From the NCBI RefSeq assembly GCF_018128945.1, contig NZ_CP068393.1:3162001-3226000 (forward strand): a stretch of DNA of 64,000 bases. The letters run 5' to 3'. Below are positions 33,438-42,829 of the stretch, one piece after another (position 1 is the first letter of the stretch; each line of letters opens with the position of its first letter). The position numbers were made by a program, and so were the translations under genes. The notes under the pieces were generated by a model. That model was given only the letters and a program-made list of their open reading frames with translations, was not told the origin of the DNA and made no database searches. The stretch is from Aristaeella hokkaidonensis. GTDB taxonomy: Bacteria; Bacillota; Clostridia; Christensenellales; Aristaeellaceae.

Positions 33438-35582
33438 ATGACCAAACTGGTAAAGGTTCTGTCTCTGGTTCTTGCGCTGACCATGCTGTGCGGCGTGGCT
33501 TTTGCTGAAGCCCCCCAGCTCGCAGCGGATGCGCAGCCGGAAGAAGTGGATGTTGAAGCTTATGAAGAAACATCCTCTGAAATCTACGAACTCGTGCTGA
33601 GCGAATACAAAGAGTATTATGAAAAAGCAAAGGAAGCTGACAATGTTTCCGAGCGTTATGCCCTGATGGCTATCGCCGAGGCGAAGCTGTTTGAAGCGGC
33701 TGTTATGATCCCCTTGGAGAGCCGCGGCGGCCAGTTCGCCATCACCCGTGTTGCTCCCCGTTCCACCTCTTCCACCCTGTGGGGCAATGATGAAGACCGC
33801 CTGCACCAGGCTGTTGTCGTTGAAGATGGCATCCTGAAGGGTGAAGAAGTGCAGGAACTTCGTAACCTGTGGAACGAAGTCCGCGGCACCGGCACCTATG
33901 AAGCCAAGGCCAAAGAGTACCTGGAAGGCAAAGGCTACAAGCTGACTGACGTGTACAACTATGCGTACACCAGCGATCCTTCCACCTGGGACGTGCTGAA
34001 CACCTCCAAGCAGGCTGATACCCGTGCCATCGTGAACACCTATGACGGCCTGTTCGAGTATGACAACGAGAATGTACATCAGCCCGCACTGGCCACCGAA
34101 ATGACCGTGAGCGAAGACGGCCTGAAGTACACCTTCAAAATCCGCGAGGGTGTTGAATGGGTTGACAGCCAGGGCCGTAAGGTCGCTGACGTGAAGGCTG
34201 ACGACTGGGTTGCCGGTATGCAGCACATGATGGACTGCGCTGAAGGCCTGGAATACCTGACCGGTGCAGCCGGCGCCAACATTGTGAACGCTGACGCTTA
34301 CATCGCCGGTGAGATTACCGACTTTGAACAGGTCGGCGTTAAGGCTCTGGATGATTACACCCTGGAGTACACCCTGGCGGCTCCCAGCTTCTTCTTCGAA
34401 ACCATGCTGAGCTACAGCGTGTTCGCTCCCATGAGCCGCGACTATTACACCTCCCAGGGCGGCCAGTTCGGCGAAGAGTTCAACAAGGAAGCCGAGACCT
34501 ACCTGTACGGCAAGGATCCGGATCATATCGCATACTGCGGTCCGTATCTCGTGACCAACGCCACCAAGGAAAACACCATCGTGTTCCAGGCCAACCCGAC
34601 CTACTGGAACAAGGACAACATCAATATCCATACCATCAACTGGTATTACAATGACGGCCAGGATGCCCTGAAGGCTTACAATGACTTCAAGGCCGGCATC
34701 CTGCGCAGCTGCGGCCTGACTGCTTCTTCCCTGGAGCAGGCCAAGGTTGATGGACTGTTCGATGACCACAACTTCATCTCCGCCACCGACGCTACTTCCT
34801 TCATGGGATTCTTCATGGTCAACCGTACCGCGTTCAAGAACTACAACGACGCTACCGTGGCTGTGTCCACCCAGACCGTTGAACAGGCTGCCCGCACCAA
34901 GGCCGCTATGCAGAATGCGAACTTCCGCCGCGCCCTGCTGATGAGCCTGGACCGTGGTTCCTACGAAGCCCAGACTGTTGGTGAAGAACTGAAGTACGCT
35001 TCCATGATCAACACCTTCACCCCCGGCAACTTCGTGTTTGTTCCGGAAGAAGTGACCGTTGACATCAACGGCGAAGCCAAGACCTTTGCTGCCGGTACCT
35101 ACTACGGCGAAATCATGCAGGCTCAGATCGACGCCGATGAGTTCCCCGCCAAGGTTTGGGATGCTGAGACCCAGCAGTCCTCCGGTTTCGACGGATGGTA
35201 CAGCCCCGAGAACGCCAAGGCCTTCCTGGACAAAGCGGTTGCTGAACTGGCTGAAGCCGGTGTTGTGATCGACGCTGAAAATCCGATTTACCTGGATCTG
35301 CCCGTATTCGCCACCAGCGAAATTTACGCCAACCGTGCGGAAGTGCTGAAGCAGTCTATTGAAAAGGTGACAGGCAAGTTTGTGATCGTGAACAGAGTTG
35401 ACTGCGACACCTCTACCGACTGGTACAATGCCGGCTACTATCCGGGCAACGGATATGAGCACAACTTCGACATCTATGACGTATCCGGCTGGGGTCCCGA
35501 CTACGGTGATCCTCAGACCTACCTTGACAACATGCTGCCCGATCATATGGGCTACATGATCAAGTGCCTGGGTATCTTCTAA
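33438..35582 (+). CDS. OppA-like binding protein with apparent circular permutation
   Basis: A 714-residue family 5 peptide-binding protein. After a signal peptide (about 1-23, ending AFA) comes a segment, about 47-130, with SERYALMAIAEAKLFEAAVM-IPL...GGQFAITRV, which matches the C-terminal segment of the conventional OppA at 27613. A linker with GTGTYEAKAKEYLEGKGYKL (about 149-168) leads into the normal N-terminal start, YNYAYTSDPSTWDVLNTS...YDGLFEYD (about 173-210). The protein ends at GWGPDYGDPQTYLDNMLPD...LGIF, exactly where the C-terminal segment would normally begin. Binding of oligopeptides is inferred from the family and operon. GAAAGGA precedes the ATG. Confidence 0.92.
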   Translation: MTKLVKVLSLVLALTMLCGVAFAEAPQLAADAQPEEVDVEAYEETSSEIYELVLSEYKEYYEKAKEADNVSERYALMAIAEAKLFEAAVMIPLESRGGQFAITRVAPRSTSSTLWGNDEDRLHQAVVVEDGILKGEEVQELRNLWNEVRGTGTYEAKAKEYLEGKGYKLTDVYNYAYTSDPSTWDVLNTSKQADTRAIVNTYDGLFEYDNENVHQPALATEMTVSEDGLKYTFKIREGVEWVDSQGRKVADVKADDWVAGMQHMMDCAEGLEYLTGAAGANIVNADAYIAGEITDFEQVGVKALDDYTLEYTLAAPSFFFETMLSYSVFAPMSRDYYTSQGGQFGEEFNKEAETYLYGKDPDHIAYCGPYLVTNATKENTIVFQANPTYWNKDNINIHTINWYYNDGQDALKAYNDFKAGILRSCGLTASSLEQAKVDGLFDDHNFISATDATSFMGFFMVNRTAFKNYNDATVAVSTQTVEQAARTKAAMQNANFRRALLMSLDRGSYEAQTVGEELKYASMINTFTPGNFVFVPEEVTVDINGEAKTFAAGTYYGEIMQAQIDADEFPAKVWDAETQQSSGFDGWYSPENAKAFLDKAVAELAEAGVVIDAENPIYLDLPVFATSEIYANRAEVLKQSIEKVTGKFVIVNRVDCDTSTDWYNAGYYPGNGYEHNFDIYDVSGWGPDYGDPQTYLDNMLPDHMGYMIKCLGIF

Positions 35583-35626
35583 TTCAGAAGATTCGGAAGC
35601 TGCCTGATTTACAAGGACATGACGGC

Positions 35627-35654
35627 AGGGGATGACGGCTTTGCGTCATCCCCT
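35627..35654 (+). terminator. Intercistronic hairpin after the permuted OppA gene
   Basis: AGGGGATGACG-GCTTTG-CGTCATCCCCT with a short T run. Probably a partial terminator between binding-protein and permease genes. Confidence 0.75.
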
Positions 35655-35716
35655 TTGCCGATGTTTTCGGGGACTATTTTCTGTCCTCAGTTTTACGTGA
35701 TTGAGAGTGATATCGG

Positions 35717-37288
35717 ATGACTAAATACCTGCTCCGCAGAATTCTGCATGGCCTGGTCTCGGTGGTTATCGTCGTGGCCATAGTTATGCTGCTGATTTAT
35801 TCCTGCCTGGACCGGCAGCTTGTGTTTGCCATGGACTCGGTGTATAACCAGCTGGGCAACAACCAGAAGGTCGTTTATCAGTACCGGAAGTGGGAAGACT
35901 TCGGGTATATTGATTATGTGCCTTACGCTGAGTGGTTACAGGGACTGACAAGCGCAGGAGAGCTGAAGCCGGAAGAGGCAACCGCGCTGTCGGCGATCGG
36001 AACGAAGGCAGCCAACGATACGGAACAGGTGGCTGAGTATGTTGCCCGGTTTACGGCTGAATACGAAGCCAAGGGCTATAAGGTTATGCGTCTGGACGCC
36101 AAGATGGCCAAGAAAAAGAAGGTGGCTACAGGCGGACAGGCACAGCTTTTCGCATTCAAGGATAAGCCGCTGCTGGGACGCTTGTGGAATTATTTCACGG
36201 GTATTGTCAGCGTGGACAATATCCATTATGTGCAGGAGGATGTGGGCGAAAGAGGCCTGACATTCACCCTGCATGATCCCCTGTACGGCGGAGACAAGTT
36301 TGCTCCCGCAATCATCGGCAACGGTACAAAATACAAATACCTGCTGTATACAGATAATAAATTCCCGTTTATTCACCAGAACCTGGTGAGCCTGAATCTC
36401 GGCAAGAGCTATACGGTTAACGCAGGTGTGGATATTACCACCAGCATGTCCGCACCGCAGGGATCTTATGTTGCCACTGAAATCACCTATCCTACGGGAC
36501 TGAAGGAAAAGAGTGCTGACGATCTTCACACCGCCTCCTATCTGTATGGATCAAGGGAAGCCAGCCTGGTCAACAAGGATCGTTTTACGGATGATTATAC
36601 CAATGTGAGTACGGTCAAGGGAGGCCTGAGCAAGCTGGGGTACTCCTTCGTGATCGGTATTATTTCCGTGATCCTGGCGTATCTGCTGGGTGTGCCGCTG
36701 GGCATCACCATGGCACTGCGCAAGGATAAGCTGGTCGACAAGATTGGCACACTCTATATCATCTTTATCATTGCGGTACCTTCCCTGGCTTATATTTTCC
36801 TGTTCAAGGCGATCGGCTACAGCATAGGGCTGCCCACCACCTTCAATATGGATTCGAATGACTGGGTGATGTATGTACTGCCGATTGTTTCACTGGCGCT
36901 TCCGTCCGCAGCAGGCCTGATGAAGTGGCTGCGCCGGTACATGATCGACCAGATGAACGCTGACTATGTCAAATTCGCCCGTTCAGGCGGGCTTTCCGAG
37001 CGGGAAATTTTCACCCGCCATATCCTGAAGAATTCCATTATTCCGCTGGTACACGGCATTCCCGGCACAATCCTGGGTGCAATGATTGGCGCCATTATCA
37101 CTGAGCGGGTATACGTGGTTCCCGGCGCCGGCAACCTGCTGACAAAAGCTATCAACATGTACGATAACGGCGCAATCGTGGGTGTGACGCTGTTCTACGC
37201 GATTCTGTCCATTACTTCCATCATCCTGGGCGACGTGCTGATGTCCATGGTGGATCCCAGAATCTCCTTTACATCGAAAGCGAGGTGA
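35717..37288 (+). CDS. OppB-type permease with very large external loop
   Basis: A 523-residue permease, about 200 residues longer than typical OppB. Helix 1 is at about 9-31. An external region of about 270 residues (about 32-300) follows, containing KPLLGRLWNYFTGIVSVDN and a mixed charged sequence with no recognised domain. The normal five-helix core starts near GYSFVIGIISVILAYLLG and has the EAA-type loop NADYVKFARSGGLSEREIFTRHI and the family end MVDPRISF. It forms the channel with the OppC-type gene that follows. The loop faces the binding protein and may have co-evolved with the permuted OppA. Confidence 0.9.
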   Translation: MTKYLLRRILHGLVSVVIVVAIVMLLIYSCLDRQLVFAMDSVYNQLGNNQKVVYQYRKWEDFGYIDYVPYAEWLQGLTSAGELKPEEATALSAIGTKAANDTEQVAEYVARFTAEYEAKGYKVMRLDAKMAKKKKVATGGQAQLFAFKDKPLLGRLWNYFTGIVSVDNIHYVQEDVGERGLTFTLHDPLYGGDKFAPAIIGNGTKYKYLLYTDNKFPFIHQNLVSLNLGKSYTVNAGVDITTSMSAPQGSYVATEITYPTGLKEKSADDLHTASYLYGSREASLVNKDRFTDDYTNVSTVKGGLSKLGYSFVIGIISVILAYLLGVPLGITMALRKDKLVDKIGTLYIIFIIAVPSLAYIFLFKAIGYSIGLPTTFNMDSNDWVMYVLPIVSLALPSAAGLMKWLRRYMIDQMNADYVKFARSGGLSEREIFTRHILKNSIIPLVHGIPGTILGAMIGAIITERVYVVPGAGNLLTKAINMYDNGAIVGVTLFYAILSITSIILGDVLMSMVDPRISFTSKAR

Positions 37289-37294
37289 GCAAGA

Positions 37295-38284
37295 GTGAGT
37301 GAATTGAAGAATACACAGATGACTGATCTGTCTGAATTTAATATGTCTGACGGAGAATTGTTCTCCCACGTGGATCATTCCGCTCTGGAATCGGAAAAAA
37401 TCACCGCTCCGCGCTATTCTTACTGGAGGAGTGTGTTCCGGGTGTTTTTCCGGAAAAGGATCAATGTTGTGATCCTGACGTTGTTTGCCATCATCCTGGC
37501 GTTCACTTACATTTATCCTGCAATCAATCATTATGATCCATACGCCAACATACTGGAAGGATGGACAAAACACCTGACGCCTTCTGTAGCTATGGAGGCA
37601 CTGGGACATAACATTCACTATATTCTTGGTACCGGAGCTTCCGGCCAATCCACTTTTGACGCGGTATGGTACGGCAGCCGGATTTCTGTTTCCATGGCTT
37701 TCCTTTGCGCGGCAATCAACCTGACACTTGGTGTTGTGATTGGCGCCATCTGGGGATTCTCCAAGAAAGTGGATATGGTTATGACCGAGGTGTATAACAT
37801 CATCGGCAATGTCCCGTATCTGCTGTTCATCGCCGTATTGGTGCTGATCTTTTCCGCCGGTTTCTGGACCATGGTTTTTGCGCTGACAATTACAGGATGG
37901 CTGGGCATTGCCTATTTCATCCGGACCCAGGTGATTATCATCCGGGATCGAGAGTATAACCTGGCGTCCCGCTGCCTGGGCACCCCGATTACCCGGATTG
38001 CCATGAAGAACATCCTGCCCTTTATGACTTCCGTGATCGTGACGCTTGCAGCCACAGAAATTCCTTCCTATATTTCCTACGAAGTGTTCCTGTCCTACAT
38101 TGGTATGGGTATGTCGGATATGTCCCTGGGCAGACTGATCTACTCCGCGGAAAATGCGATGCTGACCCCCGGATGGCAGTTTGAATTCTGGTCTCCGGTT
38201 GTTGTTGCGTCCATTATTACCATTGTGTTGTATGTGGTGGGTCAGAACCTGGGCGATGCTTCCGATCCCCGGACTCATATGTGA
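37295..38284 (+). CDS. OppC-type peptide permease
   Basis: A 329-residue OppC/DppC permease. The GTG at 37295 is the start, preceded by GAGGTGA. A cytoplasmic tail of about 60 residues and helices near 62-85 and beyond lead to the conserved RDREYNLASRCLGTPITRIAMK loop and the C-terminal DPRTHM. Its stop overlaps the upstream end of the next gene's translation start region. The size is ordinary, unlike its operon partners. Confidence 0.94.
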   Translation: MSELKNTQMTDLSEFNMSDGELFSHVDHSALESEKITAPRYSYWRSVFRVFFRKRINVVILTLFAIILAFTYIYPAINHYDPYANILEGWTKHLTPSVAMEALGHNIHYILGTGASGQSTFDAVWYGSRISVSMAFLCAAINLTLGVVIGAIWGFSKKVDMVMTEVYNIIGNVPYLLFIAVLVLIFSAGFWTMVFALTITGWLGIAYFIRTQVIIIRDREYNLASRCLGTPITRIAMKNILPFMTSVIVTLAATEIPSYISYEVFLSYIGMGMSDMSLGRLIYSAENAMLTPGWQFEFWSPVVVASIITIVLYVVGQNLGDASDPRTHM

Positions 38285-38292
38285 GGTGCCTT

Positions 38293-40041
38293 ATGGAACA
38301 GAAAAAAGTATTGCTCAGCATCAAGGATCTGGTTGTTAAATTCCGGGTCCGGGGCAGAATCCTGACCGCTATCCGGAATATCAACCTGGATATCTACGAA
38401 AATGAATCCATTGCCATTGTGGGTGAATCCGGATCCGGAAAATCCGTTTTCACAAAGACCTTTGCCGGTATGCTGGATTCCAACGGTTTTATTGACCAGG
38501 GAAGCATCATCTATGATGACAGCGAACTGGCGGATACTACAGTTTCTTACAATAAGCGTACCCGGAGAGGCATTGCGTTTATTGAAAAGAAACTGAATGA
38601 AGCCAGCAAGCTGGAGGCAGGGGCGGAGACCTGGCAGGAGATCCAGGCACTGGAGGCGGAGAAAAAAGCCCGGGCTACGCTTTCTGAAGAAGAAATGCAG
38701 GCAATGGAAGATGAGATCAAGGAGATTGCCTTCCAGCGGACTGAACTGTTCAACCTGAAACAGACGTATGATCCCCGCAAGGAAAAGGAACTGATCCGGA
38801 AGGCTGACAAGCGGCTCAAAGAGATGGATCAGCAGATCGAGAATCTCAAGAAGACGCAGAAAGAGCGGATTGCAAAGAAAAAGCAGGATGCCGCTACAGA
38901 CCAGGCCTTCCTGGTACAGGTTCAGGAAAAGAAAGACGAGCTGAATGCCCGCTATAAACAGGAAATCGCGGGAGGCATTACCCGGGAGACAGAAGAGCGC
39001 AACGCAATCCTGGCAAAAGAAATTGAGCTTTCTGTCGGACGGTACGGTGCACTGAAACGCCGCAGGAATGAGCGGGAACTGGTAAAAGCCCTGACTGAGG
39101 CCATGCGGGAAGGTAAAAACCTGGATGACGAGGAAGTGCGCAATGCTGTTTTTGATCCGGTGACTTTCCGTGTTCGTTACCTGGACGAAACAGAGAACCG
39201 TCTGCACGGAACCTGTGTGCTGAACCTGGCGAAAGTCAAGGATGCAACGGACTGGACGAAAATCCGCGGAACACGGATTGCTACCGTATTCCAGGATCCT
39301 ATGACCAGCCTGAATCCGATCATTACTATCGGCAAACAGATTATGTCCATTATCATCAAGCACCAGAAGTGTTCTGAGGTGGAAGCACGCCGCCGCGCAC
39401 TGGAGCTGATGTACAAAGTGGGTATTCCGAACCCTGAAAAGCGTTTTGATGATTATCCCTTCCAGTATTCCGGCGGTATGCGTCAGCGCATTGTTATCGC
39501 CATTGCCCTGAGCTGCCAGCCCAAGGTTCTGATCTGCGATGAACCGACCACTGCACTGGATGTGACGATCCAGGCCCAGATCCTGAAGCTGCTGAAAGAC
39601 CTGCAGAAGGAATTCAACTATACGATTGTATTCATTACCCATGACCTTGGTGTGGTTGCCAATATCGCGGACCGGGTTGCGGTTATGTATGCGGGACAGA
39701 TCGTGGAATACGGAGAAGTGGAAGAGGTCTTCTACGATCCGCGCCATCCCTATACCTGGGCGCTGCTGTCCTCCCTGCCTCAGCTGGCGGAGCGGAACAC
39801 GGAACTGTTCTCCATTACCGGTACACCGCCGTCCCTGTATAACAAGATTGTCGGTGATCCGTTTGCTCCCCGCAACAACTATTGCATGAAGATTGATACA
39901 CTGAAGGAGCCGCCGATGTTCCAGGTGAGCGAGACCCATTACGCCAAGACCTGGCTGCTGGATCCCCGGGCACCGAAAGTGGAAAAACCAAAGATTATTG
40001 AGAATATCCACGAAAAACTGGTGGAAGCGTATCATCTTTGA
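38293..40041 (+). CDS. OppD-type ATPase with coiled-coil insertion
   Basis: A 582-residue ATPase where about 330-350 is normal. Walker A GESGSGKS is at 46-51 or so, but the Q-loop [10 protein letters not shown] is only at about 333-341. The roughly 235 residues between them (about 82-318) are rich in K, E, R and Q with heptad-like stretches such as [20 protein letters not shown], so they should form a coiled coil. After this the protein is normal: [18 protein letters not shown], and [17 protein letters not shown]. In the OppDF fusion at 23071 the same gap is only a few residues. The ATG at 38293 follows GAGGTG. Confidence 0.92.
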   Translation: MEQKKVLLSIKDLVVKFRVRGRILTAIRNINLDIYENESIAIVGESGSGKSVFTKTFAGMLDSNGFIDQGSIIYDDSELADTTVSYNKRTRRGIAFIEKKLNEASKLEAGAETWQEIQALEAEKKARATLSEEEMQAMEDEIKEIAFQRTELFNLKQTYDPRKEKELIRKADKRLKEMDQQIENLKKTQKERIAKKKQDAATDQAFLVQVQEKKDELNARYKQEIAGGITRETEERNAILAKEIELSVGRYGALKRRRNERELVKALTEAMREGKNLDDEEVRNAVFDPVTFRVRYLDETENRLHGTCVLNLAKVKDATDWTKIRGTRIATVFQDPMTSLNPIITIGKQIMSIIIKHQKCSEVEARRRALELMYKVGIPNPEKRFDDYPFQYSGGMRQRIVIAIALSCQPKVLICDEPTTALDVTIQAQILKLLKDLQKEFNYTIVFITHDLGVVANIADRVAVMYAGQIVEYGEVEEVFYDPRHPYTWALLSSLPQLAERNTELFSITGTPPSLYNKIVGDPFAPRNNYCMKIDTLKEPPMFQVSETHYAKTWLLDPRAPKVEKPKIIENIHEKLVEAYHL

Positions 40042-40085
40042 TCAGTATTCGGGCAGAACTGATCTGAAACGGAAGAGGAAGAAGC

Positions 40086-41378
40086 ATGACACAGAAATTG
40101 ATCAACAGAGCAAGTGAACTGCCGGCACGCGGCCCGCTGAATGAAGAGGGAAGGGAAATCCTTCTTTCCCTGAAGAACGTGGATATCACCTTCGGTAAAG
40201 GTGATAACGCGGTGAAGGCGGTAAAGAATGCCTCCTTTGATATTTACAAGGGAGAGACTTTCTCGCTGGTGGGCGAATCCGGTTCCGGCAAGACCACAAT
40301 CGGCCGTGCCGTGATCCGCGTTAACCCCTGCGCGGCCGGTGAGATTGATTATAAGGGCGTCCGGATTTCCGGCAAGATTTCCAAGGCACTGGACCGGGAG
40401 GTCATCCGGAATATCCAGATGGTCTTCCAGGATCCCGCAGCGTGCCTGAACGAACGGGCTACGGTGGACTATATCATTTCCGAAGGCCTGTACAACTTCC
40501 ATTTGTTCGAAAATGAAGCTGACCGGGTGAAAAAGGTCGAAACCATGATTGAGGAAGTCGGCCTGCTTCCGGAACACCTGACCCGGTACCCGCATGAGTT
40601 CTCCGGCGGACAGCGCCAGCGTATCGGCCTGGCCCGTGCCATGATCATGGAACCGGAACTGGTTATCGCAGACGAGCCGATTTCCGCCCTGGACGTTTCG
40701 ATCCGTGCACAGGTGCTGAACCTGATGAAGAAATTCCAGAAAGAGCGGGAAATAACTTACCTGTTCATTGCGCATGACCTGTCTATTGTCCGCTTTATCT
40801 CTGACCGGATCGCTGTTATCTACAAGGGAGACATTGTGGAAATCGCGGATACAGAGGAGCTGTTTGACTACCCCCTGCATCCGTACACCCGGTCCCTGAT
40901 TTCCGCCATTCCGATTCCGGATCCGAAGCTGGAAAAGCACAAGGCTCTGTTCACCTACGATCCTTCCGTGCATGATTACAGCACGGACAAACCGCAGATG
41001 ACGGATATCGGCCATAACCATTTTGTATACGGCAACAGCAAGGAAATTGAAGAATACAAGGCACAGCGCGAAGCAGGCGTACCGCTGAAGTCCATCACGA
41101 TCCTGGACGAAGGAGAAGAAGCACCGTCTTCTGTGAATGATAATGCCGTAGTGGACGAAGACTTCCTGCAGACGCCGATCCATGATACGGGAAGCATCTG
41201 GCTGGCTGTACTCTGCTTCTTCCTGGCACCGCTGGGAATTATCGCGACACTGATGTTCAAGAAGCGGCGCCATTTCCGCAACTATAAGATGTGCAGAACA
41301 GGCACGATAGCAGGATTCTGTGTGCTGGGAGCGATTATACTACTGTTCCTGATTTTCCTGCTGATGTCAGTTCTGTAA
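40086..41378 (+). CDS. OppF-type ATPase with C-terminal membrane helices
   Basis: A 430-residue ATPase with a complete OppF domain: [36 protein letters not shown] and [16 protein letters not shown]. The last 64 residues add two strong hydrophobic helices (about 371-391 and 407-429) separated by [13 protein letters not shown]. OppF proteins are normally peripheral and lack such helices. The sequence is one open frame without a frameshift, so this is a genuine fusion. It pairs with the upstream OppD. The membrane tail would anchor the ATPase or contact the permease. Confidence 0.92.
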
Positions 41379-41403
41379 GGATATCTGAAAGGAAGAAAAC
41401 AAG

Positions 41404-42624
41404 ATGAAACGCGAAGCACGGGATTTTCGGGAAACAGCGCCGAAACCGGTGAAACGGATTCCGCTGGATATTAAAAATCACAAGCTTCGCCTGATTCTGA
41501 TGATTTTAGCCCTGGCGATAGCAGCCGGGGCTTTCTATTATGGGTTCAACCAACTGTTCAGTGTGGAAGCCGGATGGACACAGCTGGAAGCGGACGGCAG
41601 TGCTGGCTTGAATGTATCATCTGATTTTGTGGTGCAGGTGGAGCTGGGGGCAGGCGGGGAAGCTCCGCTGACGGAACGGAAGCGTTTGACCACCGTTTAT
41701 TCTGACGCGGCCCGGAAAGCCTATACGCTGTATACGACACAGGAGTATGTGGCTGACACAAACAACGTCTGGTACATCAATCATCATCCCGGAGAAGCAA
41801 TCCAGGTAGATGCGGAGCTTTACCGGGCATTGCAGCATACGCTGTCTGCTGGGAACTGGCTTTATCTCGGACCGGTATACGAAGTATGGGATTCTGTATG
41901 GTTCAGCCAGACGGATGAAGAGGCAGCAGCCGCTGATCCTCGGAAGGATGCTGAGCTGGCTGAGTTTATCACCCGGACAACCGGTTATATCGCTTCGGGA
42001 GATATCAGGCTGGAACTGCGGGATAACAACATCGTGTTCCTGAACATATCCGATGAATGCCGGGCCTTCGGCGAGGAATACGGAATTGCCAGGTGGATTG
42101 ATTTCGGATGGCAGAAAAACGCCTATATCATTGATGACCTGGCGGAGGCACTGACTGCATCCGGATGGCGCAGAGCGGTACTGTCCAGCAAAGATGGATT
42201 TATCCGCTGCCTGGATGACCGTCAGAATTTCGCACTGAAAATACTGGCGGATTCTGATGGCAGCGTGAAGCAAATCGGCCAGGCAGAATACAAGGGTCCC
42301 GCTGCATTGATGATGCTCGTTCCGTGTCCGGGCGGAGACAGGCGCTATTCATACCGGTATCAGGACGGAATGCTCCGAACAGCCTGGATTTCCGCAGAAG
42401 ATGGATTAGATGCGCGGCCGGTGGACGGACTGGCGGCCTATGCTGAAAAAGGCGGCTGTGCAGATCTGCTTGGCCGCTTCCTGAACTGCCTGACCCGGAC
42501 GGATGCTGATGAGGCAGAATGGAAGAAAGCGGCTGGGAGCGACTGTACACTATGGCTGGCCCGGCAGGGCGCGCTGACATCATTCGGCAACGGCGGATTG
42601 ATCCTTTCGGAAGGAAAAGAATAA
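41404..42624 (+). CDS. Membrane-anchored protein, possibly degenerate ApbE-like
   Basis: A 406-residue protein with a basic N-terminus, one transmembrane helix (about 29-50) and an external domain. The order of motifs recalls ApbE flavin transferases: a block VDAELYRALQHTLSAGNW...VWDSVWF, then WIDFGWQKNAYIIDDLAEAL (where ApbE has iDLGgiaKGYavD) and VLSSKDGFI (where ApbE has the GG motif). Key glycines are missing, so enzymatic activity is doubtful. The gene follows oppF by 25 bases and ends the operon at a strong terminator, which suggests it belongs to this transporter. The ApbE link is a by-eye inference. Confidence 0.5.
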   Translation: MKREARDFRETAPKPVKRIPLDIKNHKLRLILMILALAIAAGAFYYGFNQLFSVEAGWTQLEADGSAGLNVSSDFVVQVELGAGGEAPLTERKRLTTVYSDAARKAYTLYTTQEYVADTNNVWYINHHPGEAIQVDAELYRALQHTLSAGNWLYLGPVYEVWDSVWFSQTDEEAAAADPRKDAELAEFITRTTGYIASGDIRLELRDNNIVFLNISDECRAFGEEYGIARWIDFGWQKNAYIIDDLAEALTASGWRRAVLSSKDGFIRCLDDRQNFALKILADSDGSVKQIGQAEYKGPAALMMLVPCPGGDRRYSYRYQDGMLRTAWISAEDGLDARPVDGLAAYAEKGGCADLLGRFLNCLTRTDADEAEWKKAAGSDCTLWLARQGALTSFGNGGLILSEGKE

Positions 42625-42635
42625 GAGAATAAACA

Positions 42636-42685
42636 CCGCAGGTGATCTGATGACTCATCATTTGATCCCTGCGGCGTTTTTTTTT
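42636..42685 (+). terminator. Intrinsic terminator of the second opp operon
   Basis: CCGCAGG...GATC paired with GATC...CCTGCGG (one bulged base), followed by CG and nine T residues. Confidence 0.9.
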
Positions 42686-42696
42686 GTTATCCTGTA

Positions 42697-42725
42697 TTGA
42701 CTTCCCCCGATGGATATGATATATT
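42697..42725 (+). promoter_or_regulatory. Promoter of the ABC-2 exporter genes
   Basis: TTGACT (42697-42702), a 17-bp spacer, TATATT (42720-42725), about 100 bases upstream of the start codon. Confidence 0.8.
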
Positions 42726-42829
42726 CCTACCCACTTCGCAATGATCATTCAGGATTCATAAAAGAATTCAGGATAATCCGCTTCGAGAATACCCAACTGC
42801 ATATGGGAATAAATCGGGAGGATTTTTTC

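Noticed and set aside
33375..35546. Long open frame on the minus strand opposite the permuted OppA gene
   Set aside because: It is an antisense shadow of a strongly coding gene with GC-biased third positions, has low-complexity V/G/H-rich translation and no family features.
35582..35716. A frameshift or early stop that removed the C-terminus of the binding protein at 33438
   Set aside because: No frame downstream of the stop resembles the missing segment, and the missing segment is found intact at the N-terminus.
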